DNA from: Robinsoniella sp.
GTDB lineage: Bacteria > Bacillota > Clostridia > Lachnospirales > Lachnospiraceae
DNA length: 64,000 nt
Direction of reading: 5' to 3'
Assembly (NCBI GenBank): GCA_023664735.1
Contig: JAMPFB010000001.1
Coordinates: forward strand, 414,952-478,951
A program made the translations under genes and the position numbers. Under the pieces are notes generated by a model. That model had not been told where the DNA came from. It worked only from the letters and a program-made list of their open reading frames with translations, and ran no database searches. Of this stretch, positions 26,223-36,800 are shown piece by piece. Every line of letters starts with the position of its first letter. Position 1 is the stretch's first letter.

Positions 26223-27272
26223 ATGAAAAAAAAGAGCGTTATTAATTTAATTAAATATTATGCAGAAAATAATGATTCGGGTTTTCGGAGTGAAGCCTAT
26301 GAAATTGCAAGAGATTTTGATCAATCAGGTGATTATCAGCTTGCAGAATACATCATGGCACTAATGTCAAATGCAAATACGTTTATTCCACAAATGAGTG
26401 AGAATGAATCAGCAATGTTTGAAAAGATTGATAAAATAAGTGAAAGTTTGTGGCTGCCAGAGGACATTATGCAGGATTTATTAGGTATTGTGCATGCAGT
26501 GGCGCATAATGTGGGCATCAATAAATTTCTGTTTCAGGGAGCGCCGGGAACAGGGAAGACGGAAGCAGTGAAGCAGCTGGCACGTATTTTGGAAAGAGAA
26601 ATATATATGGTTGATTTTGCTGCTATTGTTGATAGTAAAATGGGACAGACGCAGAAAAATATTTCAGAGTTGTTTAAAGAAATAAATAGCTTTGTTCATC
26701 CGGAGAAGGTAATCATTTTGTTTGATGAAATAGATGCAGTAGCACTGGATAGAACAAATTCAAATGATTTGCGTGAAATGGGCAGAGCAACCTCTTCACT
26801 GCTTAAAAGCATGGATCGTATGGATGAAAGAGTCGTGCTAGTAGCTACTACAAATTTATATGAATATTTTGATAAGGCATTGATAAGGCGTTTTGATTCA
26901 ATTATAGATTTTAATAGATATTCCGGGGAAGACTTGATGGATATTTCCGAAGAATATTTAAATAAGTTTTTGACTAAATTTAATTTGGCTAAAAAGGATA
27001 TCAGGCTTTTCCGGAAAATCATACTGCTGCTTTCACCATTACCGTATCCCGGAGAGTTAAAAAATCTAATCAAAACAGCGGTAGCGTTTAGTAATCCTGA
27101 TGATGAACTGGATTATTTTCGGAGACTATATTATACAATTACGGGGGAAAAGCCGGAAAATATAAAGAAGCTGCAAAAACAGAACTTTACTATACGGGAA
27201 ATTGAAATTTTGACTCAAATACCAAAAAGTAGTGTTGCCAGAGAACTAAAGGAGAAGGGCGTCGATGAATAA
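26223..27272 (+). CDS. ietA: AAA+ ATPase of an IetAS-like defence pair
   Basis: A 349-residue AAA+ protein. Start ATG 26223 follows GGGAGTGACGCAT; a TTG at 26208 is a weaker option. It has an N-terminal helical region (1-95), Walker A GAPGTGKTEAV, Walker B IILFDEID, sensor 1 VATTN, arginine-finger segment ALIRRFD, and a C-terminal lid with an HTH-like tail (FTIREIEILTQIPKSSV). It overlaps the subtilisin gene by 8 bp. ATPase plus subtilisin pairs are known as ietAS, first described as a plasmid incompatibility/toxin locus and later reported to protect against phages. By analogy the ATPase would restrain or target the protease. The symbol is by analogy and needs a profile search. Confidence 0.8.
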   Translation: MKKKSVINLIKYYAENNDSGFRSEAYEIARDFDQSGDYQLAEYIMALMSNANTFIPQMSENESAMFEKIDKISESLWLPEDIMQDLLGIVHAVAHNVGINKFLFQGAPGTGKTEAVKQLARILEREIYMVDFAAIVDSKMGQTQKNISELFKEINSFVHPEKVIILFDEIDAVALDRTNSNDLREMGRATSSLLKSMDRMDERVVLVATTNLYEYFDKALIRRFDSIIDFNRYSGEDLMDISEEYLNKFLTKFNLAKKDIRLFRKIILLLSPLPYPGELKNLIKTAVAFSNPDDELDYFRRLYYTITGEKPENIKKLQKQNFTIREIEILTQIPKSSVARELKEKGVDE

Positions 27273-29505
27273 TATTTTGCAATTAAAAGGACAATTTCAA
27301 AAGCGAAAAGCGCCTGGTGGTTTTGGACCGACAAATCTGCCAAAGGGAAAGAAAGTCAATGCAGGGCATGTTTTAAAGCTGCAACAACAATTACAGGATA
27401 TTATTTCGTTTTGGAATGAGGAAAAGATGATAGGTGGAGCTTTAGTCAGTGTCCATTACAGGTGCGTAGTAGCAAAAAGCAATCGTATCCAGCTTTTGTT
27501 ATCAGATAGAGGAAGACATCCGAATCAGGCAATACGAGGTTCAAGGTTTTCTGATGGTTATAACGAAAATAAGGAATGGGTAAAAAAACATGTGTTTACC
27601 TATTTTTTGTCGATAGAATCGTTGCACAAATCAGAAAAGCTTTTGGATAAATGCGCAGCGATTATTCAGAAGTTTTATAATGGAGAAATATCAAGCGATG
27701 ATACAGAAAGCATTAACTCTGGAATATATAATGATAGCATAATGGCAAAAAGCACATTTTTGAGAACTCTTGTTGATTGTTCTTATGTAGAGGATTTTTG
27801 TATAGACCGTACTTCGCAGGCAGCAAGTGAGCAATCTATTGTTACCATATATAAAACGGGTGTAGAGACAACAGAGTTGTTGGGCAAATTGGGCATAAAT
27901 ATGATTCATGCTAAAATGATAGATGAAACAACTTTGCGAATGGAAAAAGAAGAAATAGATATATTATGCGATAAGGCGCCATATCTAATCGCAATGAGCG
28001 TTAAAGATTTTGCGGAAATCGCATATAAGATTTCTGACAGTAAAAGTTATAAAGAACAGATATCAATACCTGAACCGGGAAATCAGCCAACTATAGGAGT
28101 GATTGATACACAGTTTGATAAAAGAGTTTATTTTGGAGACTGGGTTGATTACAAAAAATGTATCAGTGATGATATTGAAATATCTGCGGAAGACTATTTT
28201 CATGGAACTGCAGTATCATCAATCATTGTAGATGGTCCAGCATTTAATCCCCAATTGGAAGATGACTGTGGAAGATTCAGAGTCCGCCATTTTGGTGTTG
28301 CAACAGCAGGCAGATTCAGCTCTTTTGCTATACTAAAGCAAATCCGAAATATCGTGCGGGAAAATAGAGATATTAAAGTTTGGAATCTGTCGTTGGGCTC
28401 TGCAATGGAGATTAATCCAAATTTTATTTCACCAGAGGCAGCCGAATTAGACAGAATACAATATGAGTATGATGTGATTTTTGTAGTGGCTGGAACAAAT
28501 AAAAAAAGAAACTCAGATATTAATAAAATAGGAGCACCGGCAGACTCGCTCAATTCTTTAGTTGTAAATGCTGTGGATTTTGATGGAAAGCCGGCATCCT
28601 ATACACGGCGGGGTCCGGTGCTTTCCTTTTTTTATAAACCGGATGTTTGCTATTATGGTGGAGATGACTCTGAAAAAATTGTTGTTTGTGAACCACTTGG
28701 AAAAGCAACTGTATCTGGAACATCCTTTGCGGCACCATGGATAACTAGAAAAATAGCATATCTAATACATGTTATGGGCTTAAGCAGAGAATTAGCAAAG
28801 GCTCTAATTATTGATTCTGCTGCAGGATGGGATAGACAAGATACGATTAAGTATGAAAAAGGATATGGAATTGTACCAAAGAAGATTAGAGATATATTGT
28901 ATTCCAAGGACGATGAAATTAGGTTTATTATGTCAGGAAGTATTGATGAATATGAGACATATACTTACAATATCCCGGTTCCGCAGGATATGAATGCCCA
29001 TCCTTTTTTTGCAAAAGCGACACTTGCATATTTCCCCAAGAGCGACAGGAATCAAGGAGTTGATTATACTTCAACAGAAATGGATATTCATTTTGGACGA
29101 ATTATGGAACAGAAAGGAAAAGCAACCATTAAAGCCATAGACTATAACAGGCAGGCGGAAGAAGGGCTTCAAAACATTTATGAAGAAGATGCACGTAAAT
29201 TGTATCGTAAGTGGGACAACATAAAACATATAAGCGAGGCATTAAAGGAAAATGGACGGCCCCGTAAAGCATATCAGTCGGGTATGTGGGGGCTGAGCAT
29301 TAAAACTAAGGAACGACTTGACTCAAAGGCTGGAAGGGGGCTGCAATTTGGTGTGGTTGTTACTTTGAAAGAGATGAATGGTGTAAACAGAATTGATGAC
29401 TTTATTAAAATGTGCATGTTAAAAGGATGGCTTGTTACCAGACTTGATGTGAATACGCAGGTGGATGTTTATGTGAAGGCAGAGGAAGAAATTACGTTTG
29501 AATAA
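27265..29505 (+). CDS. ietS: Subtilisin-like serine protease of an IetAS-like defence pair
   Basis: A 746-residue S8-family protein without signal peptide, so cytosolic. The N-terminal 250 residues are a family-specific region starting with a basic segment. The peptidase domain has Asp in GVIDTQFD, His in DYFHGTAVSS, the oxyanion Asn region VVAGTNKKR, and Ser in SGTSFAAPW; all three triad residues are seen. About 200 C-terminal residues form a further domain (WGLSIKTKERLDSKAG). An intracellular subtilisin with a dedicated AAA+ partner matches the IetAS arrangement. The expected role is cleavage of host or phage proteins after a trigger. The closest alternative is a stand-alone quality-control protease. 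Confidence 0.82.
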   Translation: MNNILQLKGQFQKRKAPGGFGPTNLPKGKKVNAGHVLKLQQQLQDIISFWNEEKMIGGALVSVHYRCVVAKSNRIQLLLSDRGRHPNQAIRGSRFSDGYNENKEWVKKHVFTYFLSIESLHKSEKLLDKCAAIIQKFYNGEISSDDTESINSGIYNDSIMAKSTFLRTLVDCSYVEDFCIDRTSQAASEQSIVTIYKTGVETTELLGKLGINMIHAKMIDETTLRMEKEEIDILCDKAPYLIAMSVKDFAEIAYKISDSKSYKEQISIPEPGNQPTIGVIDTQFDKRVYFGDWVDYKKCISDDIEISAEDYFHGTAVSSIIVDGPAFNPQLEDDCGRFRVRHFGVATAGRFSSFAILKQIRNIVRENRDIKVWNLSLGSAMEINPNFISPEAAELDRIQYEYDVIFVVAGTNKKRNSDINKIGAPADSLNSLVVNAVDFDGKPASYTRRGPVLSFFYKPDVCYYGGDDSEKIVVCEPLGKATVSGTSFAAPWITRKIAYLIHVMGLSRELAKALIIDSAAGWDRQDTIKYEKGYGIVPKKIRDILYSKDDEIRFIMSGSIDEYETYTYNIPVPQDMNAHPFFAKATLAYFPKSDRNQGVDYTSTEMDIHFGRIMEQKGKATIKAIDYNRQAEEGLQNIYEEDARKLYRKWDNIKHISEALKENGRPRKAYQSGMWGLSIKTKERLDSKAGRGLQFGVVVTLKEMNGVNRIDDFIKMCMLKGWLVTRLDVNTQVDVYVKAEEEITFE

Positions 29506-29650
29506 TTAAAGGGGAAAGGATTTTTATTTTGCCATCAACAGTTTATAAAACTTTAACAGAACCTTAACATCTTCCCCAAAACCTTAATAAAATCCAGCAA
29601 AAACGGGCATCCTATCCTAAATTTCCATCCCGGAAACCGGCAGTTAAAGA

Positions 29651-29678
29651 TTGCAATTTTATAAATTTCGTATATAAT
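29651..29678 (+). promoter_or_regulatory. secA promoter
   Basis: TTGCAA (29651-29656), 16-bp spacer, TATAAT (29673-29678), 69 bp before the start. Further up, TTAACA occurs twice 11 bp apart (29553, 29564), a spacing seen in PhoP boxes, but nothing else supports that. Confidence 0.6.
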
Positions 29679-29746
29679 GATTAAGGAAAGTCTCTATTTT
29701 TCAAAAAAGGGGACAAATTACGGTTTAAAAGGTTAAGGAGTTTGTA

Positions 29747-32311
29747 ATGAATATTGTACAAAAAGTTTTTGGTACGCATAGTGAAAGGGAATTAAAAAGA
29801 ATTGAGCCGGTTGTGAAAAAGATAGAATCTTTCAGGGATTCCATGATGGCGCTTTCTGATGAAGAGCTGAAAGGAAAGACAAAGGAATTTAGAGTTCGTC
29901 TGACAGAAGGTGAGACGTTGGATGATATTCTCCCAGAGGCTTATGCGGTAGTCCGGGAAGCCGCACGAAGAGTATTGAATATGGAGCATTACAGAGTACA
30001 GTTGATTGGCGGGGTCATCCTGCATCAGGGACGTATTTCTGAAATGAAGACCGGTGAAGGTAAGACTTTGGTTTCCACGCTTCCGGCATATTTAAATGCG
30101 CTGGAGGGAAAAGGGGTACATATCGTTACCGTCAATGATTATCTGGCAAAGCGTGATGCGGAGTGGATGGGACAGGTTCATGAGTTTTTGGGGCTTACCG
30201 TAGGCGTGGTTTTGAATGAAATGAAAGCAGAGGAGCGTAGGGAAGCTTATAACTGCGACATTACCTATGTGACTAACAATGAGCTTGGCTTCGATTACCT
30301 GCGTGACAATATGGTTATTTATAAGGAGCAGCTTGTGCTGCGCGACCTGCACTATGCCATTATTGATGAGGTGGACTCCGTGTTGATTGATGAGGCAAGG
30401 ACTCCTCTTATCATTTCCGGTCAAAGCGGCAAATCCACCAAGCTTTATGAGGCTTGCGATATACTGGCAAGGCAGTTGAAGCGGGGCGAGGATCAGGAGG
30501 ATCAGTCCAAAATTGATATCATGATGGGAATCGAGCAGGAGGAAACAGGAGACTTTATTGTAAATGAAAAGGATAAGGTAGTGAACCTGACTGCAGAAGG
30601 TGTTACCAAGGTAGAACGTTTCTTCCAGATTGAAAATTTGGCAGATCCGGAAAATCTGGAAATCCAGCACAATATCATTCTGGCGCTTCGTGCCCACAAC
30701 CTAATGTTTAAGGATCAGGATTATGTGGTAAAAGATGATAAGGTCTTAATCGTAGATGAATTTACCGGACGTATCATGCCGGGAAGACGTTATTCAGACG
30801 GACTTCATCAAGCGATTGAGGCAAAGGAGCATGTAAAGGTAAAGCGGGAAAGCAAGACGCTGGCTACTATTACCTTCCAGAACTTCTTCAATAAGTTTAA
30901 AAAGAAAGCCGGTATGACAGGTACGGCTCTTACGGAAGAAAAGGAGTTCAGGGATATTTATGGAATGGATGTTATTGAAATCCCAACGAACCGCCCTATA
31001 GCCAGAATCGATATGCAGGACTGCGTATATAAGACAAAGAAAGAAAAGCTTCATGCGGTAGTAGAGGAAGTGCAGAAAGCACATGAAAAGGGACAGCCCG
31101 TACTGGTAGGTACTATTACAATTGAGGCTTCAGAAGAAATCAGCAAGCTGTTAAATAAAAAAGGCATTCCTCATAAGGTGCTGAATGCAAAGTTCCATGA
31201 GCTGGAGGCGGAAATTGTAGCGGATGCAGGTATACACGGCAATGTGACCATTGCTACCAACATGGCAGGACGTGGTACGGATATCAAGCTGGATGAGGAA
31301 GCAAAAGAAGCAGGCGGCTTGAAGATTATCGGTACGGAAAGACATGAATCCAGACGTATCGACAATCAGCTAAGAGGACGTTCCGGACGTCAAGGAGATC
31401 CGGGCGAATCCAGATTTTTCATTTCCTTAGAGGACGATCTAATGCGGCTCTTTGGTTCTGATAAGATGCTGAACATGTTCAATGCCCTTGGCATTCCGGA
31501 AAATCAGGAAATCGAACACAGCATGCTTACAAAGGCTATCGAAGGCGCCCAGAAGAAAATCGAAAGCAATAACTTTGGTATTCGTAAAAACCTGCTAGAA
31601 TACGATCAGGTTATGAATGAGCAAAGAGAAATCATATATGCAGAGCGGCTTCGTGTGCTAAATGGGGAAAGCATGAGAGATGTTATTTATAAGATGATTA
31701 CCGATGTTGTGGAAAGCTCTGTGGACATGGTAATCGGAGATGAAGGAAGCAGCGAAGACTGGGATTTGAAGGAACTGAATCAGGTACTTCTGCCAATTAT
31801 CCCCATCCAGCCGGTAAAAACTCCGGATGTGGCAAAATGCAAGAAAAACGAGCTGCGCCATAAGCTGAAGGAAGAGGCTGTGAAGCTGTATGAAAGCAAA
31901 GAAGCAGAATTTCCAGAACCGGAAGCTCTTCGTGAAATAGAGCGTGTCATTTTACTGAAAGTCATTGACCGGAAATGGATGGATCATATTGACGATATGG
32001 ATCAGCTCCGTCAGGGTGTGGGCTTACAGGCATATGGACAGAGAGATCCATTGGTAGAATATAAATTAAGCGGTTATGAAATGTTTGACGGCATGACGGA
32101 CAGCATCCGGGAGGATACCCTCCGCCTCCTTTTCCATGTAAAGGTGGAGCAGAAGGTAGAGAGAGAACAGGTGGCGAAAGTCACAAGCACCAATAAGGAT
32201 GATTCCGCGCCAAAGGGGCCAGTCAGACGTGAAGAGGCAAAGGTATATCCCAATGACCCATGTCCATGCGGCAGCGGCAAAAAATATAAGCAGTGCTGCG
32301 GCAGAAAATAG
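29747..32311 (+). CDS. secA: Preprotein translocase motor ATPase SecA
   Basis: An 854-residue SecA of normal length. It has Walker A MKTGEGKT, the DEAD-like [14 protein letters not shown], the segment [26 protein letters not shown] (shown here only by its start), the motor motif [12 protein letters not shown], and a C-terminal zinc-binding tail [14 protein letters not shown] that contacts SecB-like partners, phospholipid or ribosomes. It pushes secretory proteins through SecYEG. Start ATG 29747 follows TTAAGGAG. It is followed by prfB, the usual firmicute order, but without hpf. Confidence 0.97.
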   Translation: MNIVQKVFGTHSERELKRIEPVVKKIESFRDSMMALSDEELKGKTKEFRVRLTEGETLDDILPEAYAVVREAARRVLNMEHYRVQLIGGVILHQGRISEMKTGEGKTLVSTLPAYLNALEGKGVHIVTVNDYLAKRDAEWMGQVHEFLGLTVGVVLNEMKAEERREAYNCDITYVTNNELGFDYLRDNMVIYKEQLVLRDLHYAIIDEVDSVLIDEARTPLIISGQSGKSTKLYEACDILARQLKRGEDQEDQSKIDIMMGIEQEETGDFIVNEKDKVVNLTAEGVTKVERFFQIENLADPENLEIQHNIILALRAHNLMFKDQDYVVKDDKVLIVDEFTGRIMPGRRYSDGLHQAIEAKEHVKVKRESKTLATITFQNFFNKFKKKAGMTGTALTEEKEFRDIYGMDVIEIPTNRPIARIDMQDCVYKTKKEKLHAVVEEVQKAHEKGQPVLVGTITIEASEEISKLLNKKGIPHKVLNAKFHELEAEIVADAGIHGNVTIATNMAGRGTDIKLDEEAKEAGGLKIIGTERHESRRIDNQLRGRSGRQGDPGESRFFISLEDDLMRLFGSDKMLNMFNALGIPENQEIEHSMLTKAIEGAQKKIESNNFGIRKNLLEYDQVMNEQREIIYAERLRVLNGESMRDVIYKMITDVVESSVDMVIGDEGSSEDWDLKELNQVLLPIIPIQPVKTPDVAKCKKNELRHKLKEEAVKLYESKEAEFPEPEALREIERVILLKVIDRKWMDHIDDMDQLRQGVGLQAYGQRDPLVEYKLSGYEMFDGMTDSIREDTLRLLFHVKVEQKVEREQVAKVTSTNKDDSAPKGPVRREEAKVYPNDPCPCGSGKKYKQCCGRK

Positions 32312-32345
32312 GAATGTAAAATAAAGAATATATTTATATAGGATT

Positions 32346-32373
32346 CCATATGGCACTCCATATAAGGGTGCCA
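32346..32373 (+). terminator. Hairpin between secA and prfB
   Basis: ATATGGCAC pairs with GTGCCATAT. It lacks a T run, so it may be an attenuator or processing site rather than a full terminator. Confidence 0.4.
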
Positions 32374-32405
32374 TATTATAAATAATTAAAAGGGTGGTGA
32401 ACGCA

Positions 32406-33519
32406 GTGGTAGAATTAGACCGGTTAAAACAGGAATTATTATCCTATGAAACCCCATTAGCGGAAGTGAGGGATTCACTTTGACTTAGCAAATAAGTCAA
32501 AACGGGTGGAAGAGCTGGAAATGGAAATGGAGGCTCCCGGCTTTTGGGATAATCCGGAACGGGCACAGGCATTTTCTAAGGAATTAAAAAGCTTAAAGGA
32601 TACCATTTCTATTTACAACGGATTGAAAAGCCAGTATGAAGATATAGAGACCTTAATTGAAATGGGATATGAAGAAAATGATGCAGAGCTGGCAGCAGAA
32701 GCAAAAACGGAGATGGAAGAATTTATTCAGACCTATGAAAATATCCGCATTCAGACACTTCTGTCAGGAGAATATGACAACTGCAATGCCATTTTAAAGC
32801 TCAATGCAGGGGCAGGCGGCACCGAAAGCTGCGACTGGGCAGGAATGCTTTACCGCATGTATACCAGATGGGCGGAAAGAAAGGGCTTTTCCATAGAAGT
32901 GCTGGATATGCTGGATGGAGATGAAGCGGGTATTAAATCCGTTACTTTTCAGATTAACGGGGAAAATGCTTATGGATATTTAAAAGCGGAAAAAGGTGTA
33001 CATCGCCTTGTGCGCATTTCTCCCTTCAATGCTCAGGGAAAACGGCAGACTTCTTTTGTTTCTCTTGACGTTATGCCGGATATTGAAGAGGATGTGGACG
33101 TGGAAATCAACGAAGACGACCTTCGCATTGACACCTACCGAAGCTCCGGAGCAGGAGGACAGCACATCAACAAGACTTCCTCGGCTATCCGTATTACCCA
33201 TATTCCTACCGGAACTGTGGTGCAGTGCCAAAACGAGAGAAGCCAGCACATGAATAAAGATAAGGCAATGCAGATGCTGCGGGCAAAGCTTTACTTATTG
33301 AAACAGGAAGCCAATGCAGAAAAGCTTTCCGATATCCGGGGAGAGGTTACGGAAATCGGATGGGGCAATCAGATTCGTTCCTATGTAATGCAGCCTTATA
33401 CCATGGTAAAGGACCACAGGACCAATGCAGAGACGGGAAATGTGGATGCGGTGCTGGATGGCGCTATTGATTTGTTTGTGAATGCTTATCTGAAGTGGAA
33501 GGCAAGTGAGGCTTCCTAA
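32406..33519 (+). CDS. prfB: Peptide chain release factor 2 with programmed +1 frameshift
   Basis: RF2 recognises UGA and UAA stop codons. Translation starts at GTG 32406 behind AAGGGTGGTG and meets an in-frame TGA at 32481-32483 after 25 codons. CTT TGA C, preceded by the Shine-Dalgarno-like GAGGG, is the well-known autoregulatory slip site; reading resumes at GAC 32482 to give about 370 residues. Present are the stop-codon recognition motif SPF (RISPFNAQGK) and the catalytic GGQ loop (SSGAGGQHINKTSSA). When RF2 is scarce the ribosome pauses at TGA and shifts, making more RF2. A single-frame call from 32506 would miss the N-terminus. A terminator follows at 33618. Confidence 0.95.
32471..32484 (+). 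promoter_or_regulatory. prfB: Programmed ribosomal frameshift site of prfB
   Basis: CTT TGA C at 32478-32484 with the upstream anti-SD pairing stretch GAGGG. The spacing between the two is about two bases longer than in the E. coli site. Confidence 0.9.
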
Positions 33520-33617
33520 GGAATGGACTGGTAAGATAAGAGAGGTTTCTTGAGAACCGGCAGCAGATAAGATAATGTGTAATGGAAAATGAAATAGATA
33601 GATTTTTTTAAATAAAA

Positions 33618-33663
33618 GAGAAGAACCTTGATGACAGGTGTGTCAGGTACTTCTCTTTTTTTA
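33618..33663 (+). terminator. Rho-independent terminator after prfB
   Basis: AGAGAAGAACCT pairs with AGGTACTTCTCT and is followed by TTTTTTTATG. Confidence 0.85.
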
Positions 33664-33745
33664 TGCAGATAAATGAGAAATTGTTTAATTTGTCTAATAT
33701 TGTAAAAATGATTTTGTGAATATTTTACTAATCTTAAAAAAACTA

Positions 33746-33774
33746 TTGATTAAATACGTAATATATAGTATGCT
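33746..33774 (+). promoter_or_regulatory. Promoter of the LRR-lipase gene
   Basis: TTGATT (33746-33751), 17-bp spacer, TATGCT (33769-33774), 48 bp before the chosen start. Confidence 0.5.
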
Positions 33775-33821
33775 AAAAAGGAATTAAAAACACAATGCAA
33801 AAAGATTGGGGGATTGTGAAA

Positions 33822-36800
33822 ATGCTGAGAAGAAAACTGTTTTGGATAGTATCATTGGTTATGGTGATAGGATGTGCTTTTGTGAAAAATGGAATGGTAG
33901 CTTGTGCGGAAGAAATGGAAGAAGAAATCGTGCCGGTAGAAATCAATGCTGTTACATTTCCAGATGAGGGTTTCCGGGAGTATGTGTCAGAAACATTTGA
34001 CAAAATAGATAGAGATGGAATATTGTCGGTGCAAGAAATAGAAATAGCAAATTCGATTAGTTTATACCAAAGGGACATATCAGATTTAACAGGAATAGAG
34101 AATTTTAAAAATCTAAGAGGTTTTTCCTTCCATGATAATTCAATGGAAAAATTGGATTTAGGCAGTAATCCGAAGCTGGTATCCATTTCCTGTAGTGGAG
34201 AAGCAATAAAACAATTGGATGTAAGTAAAAATACAGCATTGGAAACGTTACAGTGCACAGGGTGTTCATTAGAGGAACTGAACCTGAGCAATAACGAGAA
34301 GCTAAAGAGCCTGCAATGCATAAATTGCGGCCTGAAACAACTGGATGTAAGTTATAATAAAGTGTTAAAGGATGTGTATTGTTCTAAAAATCAGATAGAA
34401 ACAATTATTTTTGGAAATGAGAATCGGATTGAGAGGTTATGGTGTGATGATAATAAGCTGAAAAGTATTGATATAAGTATGCTTTCTTACTTGAGAGATT
34501 TGCGGTGTGATGATAATGAACTTAAAAAAATAGATACATCTCATAACTTATGTTTAGAAAAGCTGTCTTTTAGCAATCATAAAAACATTATATTTGATAT
34601 AAGCAAAAACACTAGATTAACTAGCCTTTCATGTGCGGGATGTGGAATTGAAAACCTGAAAATATCAATAAAAGAGAATAAGTGGTTAAAGAGTTTAAAT
34701 TGTGCTGATAATGATATAAAAGAGTTATATTTATCAGCATTTGAGAAACTGGAATATCTGTATTGCAATGATAATAAGCTGGAAAAACTTGTAGTATGGC
34801 AGGAAAATCTTCGCAGTCTGATATGTCAAAATAATAAATTGCGGGAATTAGAAATATCCGGTTGTGATAATTTATATGATTTGAATTGTTCATATAATGA
34901 GATGGAATATAAAAATTTAACACTTCCAAAAAATGTTGTTATGGTAAATTGTTCACATAATAAGTTAGAATATTTATATATAAAGAACAATTCAAGATTA
35001 GGAACTCTGGATTGTTCATATAATGTTCTGAAAGGTTTATATGTTTATCCTACTGCATCCTTGACTGGGCTGGACTGTTCGAATAATTTATTGACGCATT
35101 TAGACACTACAGGTGCTACAAAAATGAGAGTGTTAAATTGTTCAAATAATAATATAGTGCGTTTGGAGGCAGCTCCAAACACAGAGGCAATAAAATGCGA
35201 TAATAATCAAATGGAATATTTAGAAGTAAATGCAGGTATTAAAATATTACATTGTTATAATAACAGGCTGACAAATTTAAATGTGAAAAAATGTTCGTTA
35301 TTGGAAACATTGAATTGCTCAAATAACAACTTAAGCAGTTTAGCACTACAAGAAAATAAATCTTTGCGTGTTTTATATTGTGATAATAATAAATTAACAT
35401 CTTTAAATTTAGAAAACAATTCATCTTTAAAAGGATTGTATTGCTCGAATAATTCCTTAACAAACTTGAATTTAGAAAACAATACAGAACTTACAACATT
35501 GGAATGCGAAAATAATGAATACGCAGTTTCACAAGAGAGCCAGTTAGACCTGTCAACTCTTCCGGGCTTTCAGATGGAAAAGGCATCCATGTGGAAAAAT
35601 GCTACGATTGTAAAACCAATTCTTTTCGTGCTGGACAGTGAGTTTCCGGTTACTTATACCTATAACGTAGGGCGGAACCTGAAGGCAGATTTTAAACTCA
35701 GCTTTGATAAGGTTCCCAGCCAAACATACGATTTTGCATATTCCCCTACTGTTTATAATAGAAATTTGGCTGAAGCTTCTGCGCTATATTCCATGCTTGC
35801 GTATGACGAGTATCGGGTAACAGAGGGTGGACAGTTTTATGCTCAGGAAAAGGGGAGGCAAAACTATCCGAGCCTGCTGTTTGGACAATTGAAAAAAGAC
35901 GGTTTTTACAATTGCAGTCATTATAATTACAGAGACAGCAATCCACATAATTGCAGCTATACTTTTGCCACAAGAAACGTGAAATATAAAGGTGGGCAAA
36001 AGACGCAAATACTTATCTGTATTCGCGGAACGGACAGTGTGGAATGGGAAGGGAATATGGAGCTGACGGGAACAGATTATAATGCCAATTATGCAGATAC
36101 GCATTATAGCTTTGAGAAGGCAAGCAATGATATAGCAGCCTCCTTGTATAATTACATAGCAACAATTAAGAAAAAAGGAGTGGACACCAACCAGTGCGTA
36201 ATTTGGGTAACCGGACATAGCCGGGGAGGAGCAGTAGCTAATCTGCTGGCAGCCAAATTGACGGACTCTGGAAGTGATAGCATAGGGGATGTATTTGGTT
36301 ATACTTATGCAACTGCTAATGCTACAACAAAATATAAGAATAAGAGCTACAGTAACATATTTAACCATTGTTTTGCAGATGATTTTGTACCAAGTGTGCC
36401 CTTTGAAAAGTGGGGGTATGGAAATTATGGGACTACTTATGTTGCAAATGCAGATTATGCTTATCAGGCAGGAAAGAAAGCAACGGGAGGAGTGTATAGA
36501 CAATTTAAGGATGGGATGGATAAGTTTGTTGGGTTTAATAAGTTAAGGTTTGAGATAATTGGTGCGGATTTTAATTATAAAGAGACTGATAAAATGCTTA
36601 GGCATGTTACCAGTTATTGGAAAAGTGTAACTGAGTATTATGAAAAAAGACCGATAGAAAAGCCTGAAATAAGCTTATATGATTATTTTCACAATTGCAT
36701 AGCAAAGTTAGCACAAGGTAATTATAGTACTGCATGGGAATTTGGAACCGCAGGCTTTTCATATCATCCATTTGGAAAGATTTTTATATTTTTTTGTGGT

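Noticed and set aside
33618..33663. Riboswitch after prfB
   Set aside because: The stem ends in a T run and nothing upstream resembles an aptamer; it is a plain terminator.
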